From positions 6,275,614 to 6,339,613 of the forward strand of contig NZ_AP018290.1 of NCBI RefSeq assembly GCF_002368415.1: a stretch of 64,000 bases of DNA, in the 5' to 3' direction. Both the position numbers and the translations under genes were made by a program. Positions 42,762 to 52,498 of the stretch are shown in pieces. Position 1 is the stretch's first letter; every line of letters starts with the position of its first letter. The notes beneath the pieces are model-generated. The model did not search any database, was not told the DNA's origin, and saw nothing but the letters and a program-made list of their open reading frames with translations. The stretch is from Calothrix sp. NIES-4105 (GTDB taxonomy: Bacteria; Cyanobacteriota; Cyanobacteriia; Cyanobacteriales; Nostocaceae).

Positions 42762-43523
42762 ATGCAGCTGCTTCCACAACCTCGGAATAATAAAAAGTTA
42801 ACTTTGAAAGTAGAATCGGACGCACATGAGCATTTGGCGCCGTACTCAGAAATTGAATCAAAAATTGACAATCATGCAGATATTACAAGTAATGTAAAGC
42901 ATGTAAGTTATCCAAAAATTCGTGTGGCTGACTCTATGGAAGATTCGATAATGCCCGCAATAATAGGACTGAGTAATGCTGAAAATTTTCCAGCATTAGG
43001 GAGACGCGAGCGTCGCAATAAAAGGTCAAGCGATTCGCCAAGCGAAGAAAGAGTGGCAATATTTATAGATGGGGCAAACCTGTTTTATGCAGCAATGCAC
43101 CTCAATTTAGAAATTGATTATACAAAATTACTGCGTTGTCTAGTTAAGCAGCGTCAGCTACTACGTGCTTATTTTTATACACCTGTTGATAATTCTAACG
43201 AGAAGCAGCAAGGATTTTTACTGTGGATGCGTCGGAATGGGTATCGTGTATTTACAAAAGATTTAGTATATCTCCCTGATGGTTCTAAAAAAGCCAATAT
43301 GGATGTAGAAATCACAGTGGATATGTTGACATTAGCTAGATATTGTGACACTTTGATTTTATTAAGTGGTGATGGTGACTTGGCTTATGCAGTTAATGCT
43401 GTTGCATACCAAGGTGTACAAGTGGAAGTAGTAAGTTTAAGTTCTATGACAAGTGAAAGCTTGATTGATGTTGCCGATAGCTATGTTGATTTAGAGCAGC
43501 TTCGCGAAGAAATTCAAAAGTAG
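42762..43523 (+). CDS. NYN-domain protein, LabA-like
   Basis: A 253-residue protein. The first 95 residues are charged and probably disordered. The rest is a NYN/PIN-like fold with acidic residues in AIFIDGANLFYAAMH, in KANMDVEITVDMLTLA and in ILLSGDGDLAYAVNAV. Such domains are RNase-like. LabA of Synechococcus is a related protein in circadian output. The activity here is unproven. It lies downstream of patX by 1.1 kb and is convergent with the histidine kinase gene. Confidence 0.85.
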   Translation: MQLLPQPRNNKKLTLKVESDAHEHLAPYSEIESKIDNHADITSNVKHVSYPKIRVADSMEDSIMPAIIGLSNAENFPALGRRERRNKRSSDSPSEERVAIFIDGANLFYAAMHLNLEIDYTKLLRCLVKQRQLLRAYFYTPVDNSNEKQQGFLLWMRRNGYRVFTKDLVYLPDGSKKANMDVEITVDMLTLARYCDTLILLSGDGDLAYAVNAVAYQGVQVEVVSLSSMTSESLIDVADSYVDLEQLREEIQK

Positions 43524-43571
43524 GCGCGGGTTAACCAAATTTTTATTCACGCCAGATATAGCTACACTGAT

Positions 43572-43674
43572 ATCTTGCACCTTCGATTGGGAACGTAAGG
43601 TGGGCAGTGCCCACCCTACATAAGAATAAGTGTTTCAGACTATGATTTTCGAGTGGAAGCTACTGGTGCAAGAT
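43572..43674. mobile_element. MITE-like palindrome between convergent genes
   Basis: A 103-bp segment bounded by ATCTTGCACC / GGTGCAAGAT. The centre holds GGTGGGCAGTGCCCACC, a shared palindrome. It lies between the NYN gene and the histidine kinase gene. Confidence 0.65.
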
Positions 43675-43686
43675 GTAAGTAAATTT

Positions 43687-45315
43687 TTAATTCCTAGATT
43701 TTGGTAGATGAACAGTAACCACAGTGCCTTGGTTCGGGTGACTATCAAACGTAATAGTACCTCCGTGTAATTCAACGCAAGCTTTTGCAATAACTAATCC
43801 CAAACCTGCACCTGGAATTGTATCAATGTTACTAGTACAGGTAATTGGTTGAAATAACTTGTCTAGCTCTTTACTTGAAATTCCTACACCTTCATCTTTG
43901 ACATGTAATATAATTTCTGTTTCTTTATTAATAAGATGAAACTCAATATTTCCACCATCAGGAGAATATTTAATTGCATTTGATATTAAATTTGTAAATA
44001 GTTGTCGCAATAGCACCTTGTCTCCCCAGAACGACTCACTACTACCAGTAACTTTAAAGATTAACTCGTGACTATCACCTACGACTAAACGCTGCTGCTC
44101 CATCAAATCAGAAAAGAAATGCATCAAGTCTAGAGGCGCCGATTTAAACTTGGTTCTATCGAGTTCGATTTGGTTAACTAGCAGCATGTCATCAACAAGC
44201 TTTGACATTTGTCGAGCTTTTTGCTCAATTATTTCTAAAAAACGCTGTTGTTTGGGTACTTCTAATTTGTCACCATACTTGTGCAGCGTTGATGCAGCTG
44301 CCAAAATCGAAGCTAAAGGCGTGCGATATTCGTGAGAAACTGTACCAAGAAACTGTGATTTAAACCTCGAAAGCTGCTTTTCTTTTACAAGTGATGCTTG
44401 AGTCTCTTGTAGTTGTTGAGCTTGTTGAATTGCAATTGCTAACTGGAGTGCAAGTTCACGCAGAATTTCTACCTCATCCGGTTGCCAAAGTCTTTCATCC
44501 GAATTGTGGTGGGCAACTAACAAACCCCATAACTTACTTTCATGACTTAAATTTATTGGAATTACTAAATTTCCTTCTTTATAGCACTCCTGTACTAAAG
44601 ATTGCGGGTGTTTCAGACCTGTAGCATATATATTGTTAATTAAACCCTCACATTGCCAATGATACTCGCCTTCATTCTCAACTTGATGACAATTACCAAA
44701 TAGTTGAGCGCGCGGTAGCGTGGATGATGCCATCAACTGAGTAATATTATCTGCACAGAAGTCGTCAGAAAATTGATATACTGCCACACCACACCGAAGT
44801 AACCGCTGTACTTCTACAACTGCTGTATACAAAATTTGATCTAAGTCAAGCGATTTACGAATATTAAGCGCTGTTGTCGCTATCAAGCGCTGCTGTTCAA
44901 GAGTTTTATTTAATTGCGCTTGGAGGTGTGATTGCTTAATTGCATTTCTAACCGCTAACTGCAATACGTCTGATTTTAAATTGTTTTTAACTAAATAATC
45001 ATGTACACCAAGCTTCATCGCCTGCACTGCTAACCCTTCATCCCCGTGACCAGTCAGCATAATTACACAAGGTCTATTATTAAAACCTTTTGAGGCTAAA
45101 AGCTGGAAGAACTCAAACCCACTCATTTCCGGCAAGCAGAAATCTAGCAAAACAACATCAAACTGCATCTGCTGCCACAATGTTAACCCAGTTTCTGCTG
45201 AATCTGCCTCGACTATCTCATAGTTGAAGTCAGGGTCTTTTAAAAGGTATCGGCGATACACTTTTCGGTCTTCTGTACAATCATCAACGATTAGAAGCGT
45301 CCTGTTATCTGTCAT
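43687..45315 (-). CDS. REC-GAF-histidine kinase
   Basis: A 542-residue protein. An N-terminal receiver carries phosphoacceptor Asp58 in VVLLDFCLPEM. A GAF domain (about 150-300) contains LKHPQSLVQECYKEGNLVI and LWGLLVAHH-type sequence. HisKA has the phosphorylated His in VSHEYRTPLASI, and HATPase has NLISNAIKYSP and DEGVGIS. It should pass a phosphate signal controlled by its GAF and receiver parts. I chose the ATG at 45315 over 45345. It is the last of a run of six minus-strand genes, 164 bp after the Rcp1-like gene. Confidence 0.9.
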   Translation of the reverse strand: MTDNRTLLIVDDCTEDRKVYRRYLLKDPDFNYEIVEADSAETGLTLWQQMQFDVVLLDFCLPEMSGFEFFQLLASKGFNNRPCVIMLTGHGDEGLAVQAMKLGVHDYLVKNNLKSDVLQLAVRNAIKQSHLQAQLNKTLEQQRLIATTALNIRKSLDLDQILYTAVVEVQRLLRCGVAVYQFSDDFCADNITQLMASSTLPRAQLFGNCHQVENEGEYHWQCEGLINNIYATGLKHPQSLVQECYKEGNLVIPINLSHESKLWGLLVAHHNSDERLWQPDEVEILRELALQLAIAIQQAQQLQETQASLVKEKQLSRFKSQFLGTVSHEYRTPLASILAAASTLHKYGDKLEVPKQQRFLEIIEQKARQMSKLVDDMLLVNQIELDRTKFKSAPLDLMHFFSDLMEQQRLVVGDSHELIFKVTGSSESFWGDKVLLRQLFTNLISNAIKYSPDGGNIEFHLINKETEIILHVKDEGVGISSKELDKLFQPITCTSNIDTIPGAGLGLVIAKACVELHGGTITFDSHPNQGTVVTVHLPKSRN

Positions 45316-45479
45316 GGCAGCATATATGGAGATATTTATCCCCAAAAAGTTTTTATGGATTGCACGCTCATTTAAGACATGTCTAAATAAATTATAAAGA
45401 AAATATACATAAATTTATCTATATAATAGTGAATAATTACAAATTCTTTACAAATCTTAAATTATTTGATCTTTGAGAG

Positions 45480-45929
45480 CTATTCCCTAATGATTGGGAT
45501 GACATTAGCTTCTAACCAGTACTCTACGAACGCGCGCATAATATTCTGAAGTTCTTTATAATCCATCGGTTTAATCAGATATCCGTTAGCGCCTTTTTGG
45601 TAGCATAATTCAATATCTTGGGGGTTGGATGATGTTGTAAATACCACTATTGGAATTTCTCTAAATGTGGTATCGTTCTTGATTTTTTCAAGAACATAGC
45701 GTCCATCTACCCCAGGTAAATTCAAATCTAAGAGAATAACCGAAGGTCTAGGCGCCGAATCTGTATCGTAAGTACCTTGACGATATAGATAATTTAATGC
45801 CTGATCCCCATCGTTACAGCGGTATATTGGGTTCTTGACTTCAAGGCGCCGCATCAAACGTTGCAGCATCATAAAGTCTTCGTTACTGTCTTCTACGACG
45901 AGTAAGGGTTCTTGAAGGATATGCGACAT
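45480..45929 (-). CDS. Rcp1-like single-domain response regulator
   Basis: A 149-residue receiver-only protein. Phosphoacceptor Asp68 is in VILLDLNLPGVDG, and FTTSSNPQDIELCYQKGANG and YLIKPMDY follow. This layout matches the Rcp1 family, the usual partner of cyanobacterial phytochromes. It sits 49 bp after the phytochrome gene on the same strand, so it is very likely the phosphate acceptor of that kinase. Confidence 0.92.
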   Translation of the reverse strand: MSHILQEPLLVVEDSNEDFMMLQRLMRRLEVKNPIYRCNDGDQALNYLYRQGTYDTDSAPRPSVILLDLNLPGVDGRYVLEKIKNDTTFREIPIVVFTTSSNPQDIELCYQKGANGYLIKPMDYKELQNIMRAFVEYWLEANVIPIIRE

Positions 45930-45978
45930 GAGTTCAAATAGATGACTAAATTTTTGTGAATAAATATTAATTTAATAA

Positions 45979-48222
45979 TTATAATATAAAGAAAAATGTA
46001 GAACCTTGACCATAGGTAGATTCTACCCAAATTTTACCTCCATGACGCTGGAGAATTTTCTTGGCGATTGCCAACCCGGCGCCTGTACCACCACCATATT
46101 TTTCTTTCGAGTGGAGTCTTTTGAATAAACGAAAAATAAGTTCTTGGTGCTGGGGTTGGATACCAATACCGTTATCTTTAACGTAGAATACAAAAGATGT
46201 TGTGTCCACGCTTTTCTGAATTTGCTCTTCCAGATAACCAATTTCAACCCATTTGTGTGCCTGATCATTATATTTGAAGGCATTACTAATTAAGTTAGTA
46301 AATAGCTCGTTGACTAAAACAGGGTCGCATTCTATAACGGGAAGCTGTTTCGGAATGCGAATATCAAAATTTTCACCTTGACGACTTGCGCGAAACATGC
46401 TTATGACTATGTTGAGTAAATCATTTAAATCAACGAATTGTTTCCTTAACTCAGTTTGCCCTATTTGAGATAACCGCAACAGTACGTTAATGAGCGTATC
46501 CATGCGTTGAGTCAAGTTGACTAAAGTATTTAAGTACTCTAATCCTTCTGCATCAAGCAAATGGGCATAATCTTCGATCAGAATATTAGAGTAATTGTGA
46601 ATACCTCGTAATGGTTCTTTAAGGTCATGAGAAGCCGCATAAGCGAATGAGTCGAGTTCTTGGTTGCTGCGTTGAAGTTCGAGGTTAATTTTTGCTAATT
46701 CATCTGTTTTATTTAGCACAATTCCAACTAAAGCATTTCTTAAATCAATAGCACTGTCAAGTTCACATTGTAGCCAAGGTGACGAGGTTAATAGCACTGT
46801 TCCTTTCCATAGCTCAAAAGATTTACGCGGTGATGGTTTTAAATTACCTTCGTCGGTAACTTGATATAATGGTTCGGGGGCGCCTGCCCAATTTACAGTT
46901 TGTATAACTTCCGGGCGAAACCAAAGGATATAAAAACGGCGAATACGAGAAATTCGCAGTACAAGTAAACCACTAGCAAAATCTTTAAATGCTTGGGCTA
47001 GTGGGTAAATTTTGGGAAGCGAGTCAGTAGCGAATAAATCATCATCGATAGTATTTTGACTCCACTCAATCAGAGAGCGAACTTCTTCAACACCAGGTGT
47101 GGCGCCAACTAAAGTAATTTCATTATCTAAACTAATTGCACAACCACCAGCGGTAACTAAATCAAGTAAACAAGGTTTAGGATGAATTAATGCATCAATA
47201 AAATTATCAGCACTCGATATCGAAGCAACGAATTGTGACAGCAGTAATTTAAGTTTGTCTTTGTAATCTAATTCTTCAGTAATGATTTGGTTGCTGAGTT
47301 CGAGTGAAACAATTTGTCCAAGAAATCCACAACCTGTTCTAATGTCAGAAGTTAAATATTTGGGGGTTGAATTGTGACATGAAATTAATCCCCAAAGTTT
47401 CTGATCTTGAATAAGTGAAATAACCAAAAGCGCACTTACTCCCATATTTTGATGGTACTGAACGCAGCAATCGTCACAGCTTCTTAATGTTGCATCTGAT
47501 AAATCAAGCGGTTGTGCAGTGTACGGGTTGTTAAGTGGAATTAGATTACTCTTATGGGCATTTAAATCTGGAATATAGCGCAACAAACCGCGTGCGTATA
47601 ATTTTCTGGCTGGTTCGGGGATATCACTTTCTGGGTAATGCAGTCCTAAATAAGGTTCTAATTCTTCCTGTTTTGCTTCGGCTATTACTGACCCGGCGCC
47701 AGAAGCATCAAATCTAAATATCATCACCCTGTCAAATCCGGTAATATCTTTGACTTTATCAACAACTAAACGTGTAAAATCGCTGAGTTTTGATGTTTGT
47801 TGAATTTGCGGTATTACATCACCTATCATTGAACGAAAATTCACAAAACTCATTTCAGTTCTTGATAGTGTCGGTTCCAACTCCAGAATGATGATCCTAT
47901 CGCTTTTATGAACGGTAGCGTCAAAATGTTTTTCGCCCTCTGGGGTATTCAATGTTAATTTTAAATAGTTAGGGCTAATTGATGCATGTTGCGTTGATAC
48001 AAGCAAATCTTCAATAGCACGGATTTCTTCGGCGCCAAATAAATTATGTAGGGGTTGGTTAAGTAAGTCTTCTGGTTTTTTACTTAAGAATTCTTCTACG
48101 TTATCACTAACTTGCTCAATTTGCAGCGATAACGAGAGTGCAATTAAAACTCCATGTGGTTGAATTGCACCAGGTATATGAATATAATTATAATTCTGTT
48201 CTTGGGATATTGTGCTGGTCAT
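45979..48222 (-). CDS. Phytochrome histidine kinase with unusual Cys-rich chromophore site
   Basis: A 747-residue PAS2-GAF-PHY-HisKA-HATPase phytochrome. The start IHIPGAIQPHG is typical; no Cys precedes it, so it is not a BphP-type N-terminal-Cys protein. The GAF site reads LRSCDDCCVQYHQNMGV. Cys252 aligns with the Cph1 chromophore cysteine, and Cys249 and Cys253 are extra, with Cys253 replacing the usual His. DIP is at 200-202 (PESDIP). The PHY tongue PRKSF is present. Kinase motifs are SHDLKEPLRGI, NLISNAFKYN and GTGAGLAIAK. It probably binds a bilin. Confidence 0.93.
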   Translation of the reverse strand: MTSTISQEQNYNYIHIPGAIQPHGVLIALSLSLQIEQVSDNVEEFLSKKPEDLLNQPLHNLFGAEEIRAIEDLLVSTQHASISPNYLKLTLNTPEGEKHFDATVHKSDRIIILELEPTLSRTEMSFVNFRSMIGDVIPQIQQTSKLSDFTRLVVDKVKDITGFDRVMIFRFDASGAGSVIAEAKQEELEPYLGLHYPESDIPEPARKLYARGLLRYIPDLNAHKSNLIPLNNPYTAQPLDLSDATLRSCDDCCVQYHQNMGVSALLVISLIQDQKLWGLISCHNSTPKYLTSDIRTGCGFLGQIVSLELSNQIITEELDYKDKLKLLLSQFVASISSADNFIDALIHPKPCLLDLVTAGGCAISLDNEITLVGATPGVEEVRSLIEWSQNTIDDDLFATDSLPKIYPLAQAFKDFASGLLVLRISRIRRFYILWFRPEVIQTVNWAGAPEPLYQVTDEGNLKPSPRKSFELWKGTVLLTSSPWLQCELDSAIDLRNALVGIVLNKTDELAKINLELQRSNQELDSFAYAASHDLKEPLRGIHNYSNILIEDYAHLLDAEGLEYLNTLVNLTQRMDTLINVLLRLSQIGQTELRKQFVDLNDLLNIVISMFRASRQGENFDIRIPKQLPVIECDPVLVNELFTNLISNAFKYNDQAHKWVEIGYLEEQIQKSVDTTSFVFYVKDNGIGIQPQHQELIFRLFKRLHSKEKYGGGTGAGLAIAKKILQRHGGKIWVESTYGQGSTFFFIL

Positions 48223-48245
48223 GGATTTGGGTAACAGGAATGGGG

Positions 48246-49052
48246 TTACTTCTTAAAATTTGGCTTTGGTAGCGAATCTACTCCATAACCATATACTTTA
48301 CCTGTTGTCATTAGCAAATATCCAGCAATAAATAATGCTGCTGCACAAAGTATGGCCAACAAATTTACTGATGCAAAGAAATTACCAGTAAACATGATGA
48401 TAGCAAGACCTAGTGCAATTAAAATCCATCCTAGGTTACGGTTAAATCGTCGCTGGAGTAGGAAGACAGCACCAGTAATACATAGTAACACGCCAGGAAT
48501 ACGAACGAAAAATCCAACTTGAGTATTAGCTCCGATAACTATTATCGACGCAACCATTAACGCTAACCCAACAACTTTACTCGTTTTATCAACGTGAGTT
48601 ATTTTTTGTTGTTCTACTAATTTTTTGGCTTCTGGTTGAAACACAGTTTGAGATGCCCCTTGGTAATTAGAGGGCGCCTGTAGCTTATACTGTAATACAA
48701 AAGACACTTTATTTTCCTTTCCCAGCGAAATATTATCACCTAATTTAAGTAAATAGCGCTGCTTAGGCTCTAAAAGCTGATCATTTAGATAAGTACCGTT
48801 GACACTACCGTTATCAACGAGATAATAATCATTCTCGCTTCTGTGAATTTCCGCATGTTGACGCGATACAATATCTGTATCCGGTAAACCTGATACATTT
48901 ACTTCTGGTACGATTAAATCGTTTGGCTTACCAATACGTATAACATCCTGGTCTGGTAACTCAAACGAAGTGTTGGTTTGAAGATGAATTAATAGCACTT
49001 TTGTTGTACTCACGATATCTACATCTTCTTGCATAGTTTGTAATTGCGGCAA
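48246..49052 (-). CDS. FHA-domain membrane protein
   Basis: A 268-residue protein. An FHA domain (about 35-120) contains IRIGKPNDLIVPEV, SRQHAEIH and DNGSVNGTYLN, the residues that bind phosphothreonine. Four hydrophobic helices follow (about 160-260) with the end GVDSLPKPNFKK. It should tether phosphothreonine recognition to a membrane. The ATG at 49052 is used; 49034 is another choice. Only 23 bp separate it from the phytochrome gene, so the two are likely co-transcribed. Confidence 0.87.
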   Translation of the reverse strand: MPQLQTMQEDVDIVSTTKVLLIHLQTNTSFELPDQDVIRIGKPNDLIVPEVNVSGLPDTDIVSRQHAEIHRSENDYYLVDNGSVNGTYLNDQLLEPKQRYLLKLGDNISLGKENKVSFVLQYKLQAPSNYQGASQTVFQPEAKKLVEQQKITHVDKTSKVVGLALMVASIIVIGANTQVGFFVRIPGVLLCITGAVFLLQRRFNRNLGWILIALGLAIIMFTGNFFASVNLLAILCAAALFIAGYLLMTTGKVYGYGVDSLPKPNFKK

Positions 49053-49084
49053 GTTATGAGTATATTTTAGGAGCTTTTTGCAAA

Positions 49085-49175
49085 AATGAGTGGAAAGTGC
49101 GCTCGTGCGCTCGTGCGCTCGTGCGCTCGTAGAAAGCTAACACTCAGCACGAGCGCACTCATTACTCAGCACTAA
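49085..49175. repeat. STRR array entering the 3' end of a coding gene
   Basis: Repeats GTGCGCTC (four times) and ACTCAGCAC / ACGAGCGCAC occupy the spacer and continue to about 49175. The last 12 residues of the PATAN gene (LVLSNECARAEC) are encoded by the repeat itself. Confidence 0.9.
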
Positions 49176-50309
49176 ATGCTTACGTAGTGTTGATAAAACT
49201 TTGTCAGCGACGACAGGTTTAGACACGAAATCTGTAGAACCAACTAATTTCGCGCGCACTCTGTCAATCAAACCATCGCTACCAGTTAATATAACGATGG
49301 GGGTATTAGAAAAGCGAGAAATACGGCGAATTTGTGTGCAAAGTTCATATCCATTGACAACGGGCATAATTAAATCTAAAAAAATAAAGTCTGGTTTATG
49401 CTCCAACAGTAATGATAGCGCTTGAACTGCATCTGGAATCTTTATAAACCTCATACGGTTTGAGGTGATAATGCTTTCTAACATTTGACAAACTTGCGGA
49501 CTATCATCAATGCAGGCAATTAAAGGACTATTTGCGACTTGAGCTTGAATCTTTGGCTTGCTTTGAGCTTCGACTCCTGGTAAGGCATAATCTGCTACTT
49601 CTATTAACTGCACATAACCATTTTCTATATAAGGTAACAGCGAACAAGCGATTTGCAGAACGCCTTGCCGCATTTTTACCGCTAAATCTCTTAATGTGTA
49701 TTTACCATTGAGCAAACTGACAAAGTTATAGTACACATTTTCAGTCACAATTTGCTTGAGTTCTGCTGGCTGCTTCAAAAACGGCGCCGAATTTGGAGAA
49801 AAGTGTTTTAGACCTGAGTCCGACCAAGTACGTAATTCTTTCTCCATTCTTTGAATGTATACAAATGTATTAGTATGATTAGGCAAGTCTAAAATAATTT
49901 TGGGGTTGCGAGCAAAGTTACAAGCGGCGCCATGAACGGATAATAGATTAGTTTGTTGTGCAAGGTCAAATAAAATTTCTGCTATAATAGCTTGGGCAAC
50001 TACATCAACTTGTTTAGAGTCTATTTCTTCTCTTCCATATAAAAGAGTCAGCAGCTTATAATCCCAATACTCTACATCTAAATCAGTCGCAGTTAAACGT
50101 ATTTTATTACTATCAACTCCTAAACAATATTGAGATATTTGTCTTTTAAGGCGCCGGAAAGGATGTATACCTCCCGTTGCCCAAATAATTCTTCCAAACC
50201 GATAATAAAAAGTCCAATTTTGACCCTCAAATAATTGGATATTTAATGTTCCACTAAACTTGATTTGCGTACAATTTCTCAGTTCATCAAGCAGGTTATT
50301 GGACACCAT
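49137..50309 (-). CDS. PATAN-REC response regulator, paralogue 1
   Basis: A 390-residue protein. The N-terminal PATAN/DUF4388 domain (1-250) shows FSGTLNIQLFEGQNWTFYYR and GRIIWATGGIHPFRRLKRQ. The C-terminal receiver carries PLIACIDDSPQVC and FIFLDLIMPVVNG (Asp phosphoacceptor), then VILTGSDG and VSKPVV. PATAN-REC proteins include PatA of Anabaena and pilus/phototaxis regulators. The last residues come from STRR DNA. It is 79 bp downstream of its paralogue. Confidence 0.9.
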   Translation of the reverse strand: MVSNNLLDELRNCTQIKFSGTLNIQLFEGQNWTFYYRFGRIIWATGGIHPFRRLKRQISQYCLGVDSNKIRLTATDLDVEYWDYKLLTLLYGREEIDSKQVDVVAQAIIAEILFDLAQQTNLLSVHGAACNFARNPKIILDLPNHTNTFVYIQRMEKELRTWSDSGLKHFSPNSAPFLKQPAELKQIVTENVYYNFVSLLNGKYTLRDLAVKMRQGVLQIACSLLPYIENGYVQLIEVADYALPGVEAQSKPKIQAQVANSPLIACIDDSPQVCQMLESIITSNRMRFIKIPDAVQALSLLLEHKPDFIFLDLIMPVVNGYELCTQIRRISRFSNTPIVILTGSDGLIDRVRAKLVGSTDFVSKPVVADKVLSTLRKHLVLSNECARAEC

Positions 50310-50388
50310 GAGTTGAAATGCACCATTAATTTACTAGTTACTTTTGATACATAAATTATCTATCTAAATTTTATACCTCACCATGCAA

Positions 50389-51627
50389 CTAGCTAACATA
50401 ACTCATTTCTAGGAATGGCGCCATACCAGAATTTTGAGCAGATGAATTTACAACTGGCAGGTGCTTATGTACCATATTAATAATTTTATCTTCCACCACT
50501 GGTTTGGTAATAAAATCTGTAGAACCAGCTACTTTCGCGCGTATTCGATCAAAAATTCCATCGCTGCCAGTTAAGATAACAACGGGTACATTAGCAAGAA
50601 CTGATACTCTGCGTATTTGTGAGCAAACTTCATAACCATTGGTAACGGGCATTATTAAGTCTAAAAAAATGAAGTCAGGTTTACGCTCGATTAAAATCGG
50701 TAAAATATTAAAATAGTCTTGAATACCAACAAAATTCATACTGTTAGCTACGGTAATCTTCTCCATAAGCATACAAACTTGCGGACTATCATCAATACAA
50801 GCAATTAAGGGAGCTTTGGAAAGTGTTTTGATTAACTGTGGTTTTGCTAATGTCTTTTGATCTGAATTAAAATGCTCCTTTATAAGGTGTTGTGATAATG
50901 AATCTTCTACCTCAATTAATTCAACAATTCCCCGTAAGATATAAGGAAGCAACGAACGGCTAACTGTCAAGACATCTTGTTTCATTCTGACCGCCAAGTC
51001 ACGTAGCGTGTACTTTCCTTGCATTACCTTGACAAAATTTGCATATGCTGATGCACTAACTAAACTTTCAAGCTGTTCAGGTTGGCGTAGAATAGGCGCC
51101 CAATCAGGAGAAAAACTTGCTAGACCAGCTTCACACCAAGAATGCCATGAATTATACATTTGTCTTAGTGATAGATCAGCACTAGTAAGACTCATTGGTG
51201 CATCTAGAATTACCTCTTGGTTGCGATGACAAACCAAAGTAGTACAATTGGTTTGCTGTGCTAAATCAAATAAAAGTTCAGATATTGTACTATCAACGAT
51301 TGATATGACTTGCTGGCGGTTGATTTTTTGTGTCTTACACAGAGTTTCTAAAACAGTATATCCCCAATGCTCAACTGTAGTATCAGAAGCGCGCAGTTGT
51401 ATGGTATTAATATTGATTTCGGGGCAGTACTGCGACATCTGTCTTTTCCAGCGTCGAAATGGATGTGCGGCGCCAGTTGCCCAAACAATTCGTCCTAGAC
51501 GGTAATAGAAAGAGAATTTATAACCTTTACAAGAGTGAATATCGAGTTTGCCATTAAATTGTAACCGCGCACAGGTCTTAAATTCATCGAGTACAGTAGC
51601 GGGAATAATTGATTCAGACAGCACCAT
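50389..51627 (-). CDS. PATAN-REC response regulator, paralogue 2
   Basis: A 412-residue paralogue of the gene at 49137. The PATAN domain has FNGKLDIHSCKGYKFSFYYR and GRIVWATGAAHPFRRWKRQ, and the receiver has PLIACIDDSPQVC, FIFLDLIMPVTNG and ILTGSDGIFDRIRAK. The ATG at 51627 is chosen over an upstream start at 51693. It is the first gene of the six-gene minus-strand run and is divergent from the coiled-coil gene by 214 bp. Tandem duplication is clear. Its target could be pilus motors or HetR-linked pathways; inference. Confidence 0.9.
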   Translation of the reverse strand: MVLSESIIPATVLDEFKTCARLQFNGKLDIHSCKGYKFSFYYRLGRIVWATGAAHPFRRWKRQMSQYCPEININTIQLRASDTTVEHWGYTVLETLCKTQKINRQQVISIVDSTISELLFDLAQQTNCTTLVCHRNQEVILDAPMSLTSADLSLRQMYNSWHSWCEAGLASFSPDWAPILRQPEQLESLVSASAYANFVKVMQGKYTLRDLAVRMKQDVLTVSRSLLPYILRGIVELIEVEDSLSQHLIKEHFNSDQKTLAKPQLIKTLSKAPLIACIDDSPQVCMLMEKITVANSMNFVGIQDYFNILPILIERKPDFIFLDLIMPVTNGYEVCSQIRRVSVLANVPVVILTGSDGIFDRIRAKVAGSTDFITKPVVEDKIINMVHKHLPVVNSSAQNSGMAPFLEMSYVS

Positions 51628-51706
51628 GATTATAACTTCCTTATCGGCTATAGTATGTAGTTTAGTTCTTAGCTTGTGACAAAGTTGTGACAAAACCCCA
51701 AAACAA

Positions 51707-51736
51707 GTAGAGACTAAACATGTAACGTCTCTTCAC
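51707..51736. repeat. Decayed GTAGAGAC-family palindrome
   Basis: GTAGAGACTAAACATG followed by TAACGTCTCTTCAC is an imperfect copy, with the arms no longer complementary at several places. It lies in the divergent spacer of the signalling block. Confidence 0.7.
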
Positions 51737-51841
51737 AAAAAATTTTATAAAGCTTGATAATAAAATTAAAAACCTGGGAACAATAGACTCGGAACTATAA
51801 ATGCAGTAGCTAAATCTATCATTAATAAGGTGGGTTATCAG

Positions 51842-52498
51842 ATGAGTCAGATGACTAGAGACGATGTGCGTGAACGGCTTGGCAATATTGACCAAATTCG
51901 CGATATTATTTTTGGTACCCAAATTCGCGATTATGATAACCGTTTTAACAAAGTTGAAAAAGATATTTCTTTAATACAGCAAGAAATGCGCGCTCAATTC
52001 GAGCAACTCAAGACAAATTTTTCAGCCGAGCTAAAAGCAGCTACAGAAATAATGGATAAAAAGCTTAAAACACTTAGCTCAACGACGCAAGAAGAAGCTG
52101 CCGATTTGCGACAGCAGCTTGATAGACTAAATCGTAAGTTTTCCAGCAGTTTTCAAGCTCTGGACGAAGAATTGGATACTCAAACCAATTCGATACGTGA
52201 AGAGTTGCTTCAAACTAAAGGTAAACTGCATTCGGACATTGCCCTATTACGTGACTTAGTTTTACGAGAACTGGAGGAACGCTTTGGTGCATTAACAGAA
52301 GACAAAGTTTCTAAAGAAGACATTGCCGAAACCTTATTTGCCCTAGGAATGCGAATTAAAGGAACCGAGTTTATCCCCAAGCTACGTGAAGCAGGAGATG
52401 ACAACGGTTATAAGTCACTGCCATTTATTGACTCAAGTACCTCTAAAGCACTAAAGTACGGTAACGGTAATGGTTCGACTGCGGAAATTCATGTTTAA
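51842..52498 (+). CDS. Coiled-coil protein, first gene of the GTPase operon
   Basis: A 218-residue protein starting MSQMTRDDVRERLGNIDQIR. Residues 40-150 are strongly helical/coiled coil (KVEKDISLIQQEMRAQFEQL, LRQQLDRLNRKFSS). The C-terminal part (DKVSKEDIAETLFALGMRIK) is a plain helix followed by a flexible tail. No catalytic motif is seen. It is a plausible scaffold for the downstream membrane protein and GTPase. I use the ATG at 51842. The stop is 104 bp before the next gene. Confidence 0.75.
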   Translation: MSQMTRDDVRERLGNIDQIRDIIFGTQIRDYDNRFNKVEKDISLIQQEMRAQFEQLKTNFSAELKAATEIMDKKLKTLSSTTQEEAADLRQQLDRLNRKFSSSFQALDEELDTQTNSIREELLQTKGKLHSDIALLRDLVLRELEERFGALTEDKVSKEDIAETLFALGMRIKGTEFIPKLREAGDDNGYKSLPFIDSSTSKALKYGNGNGSTAEIHV

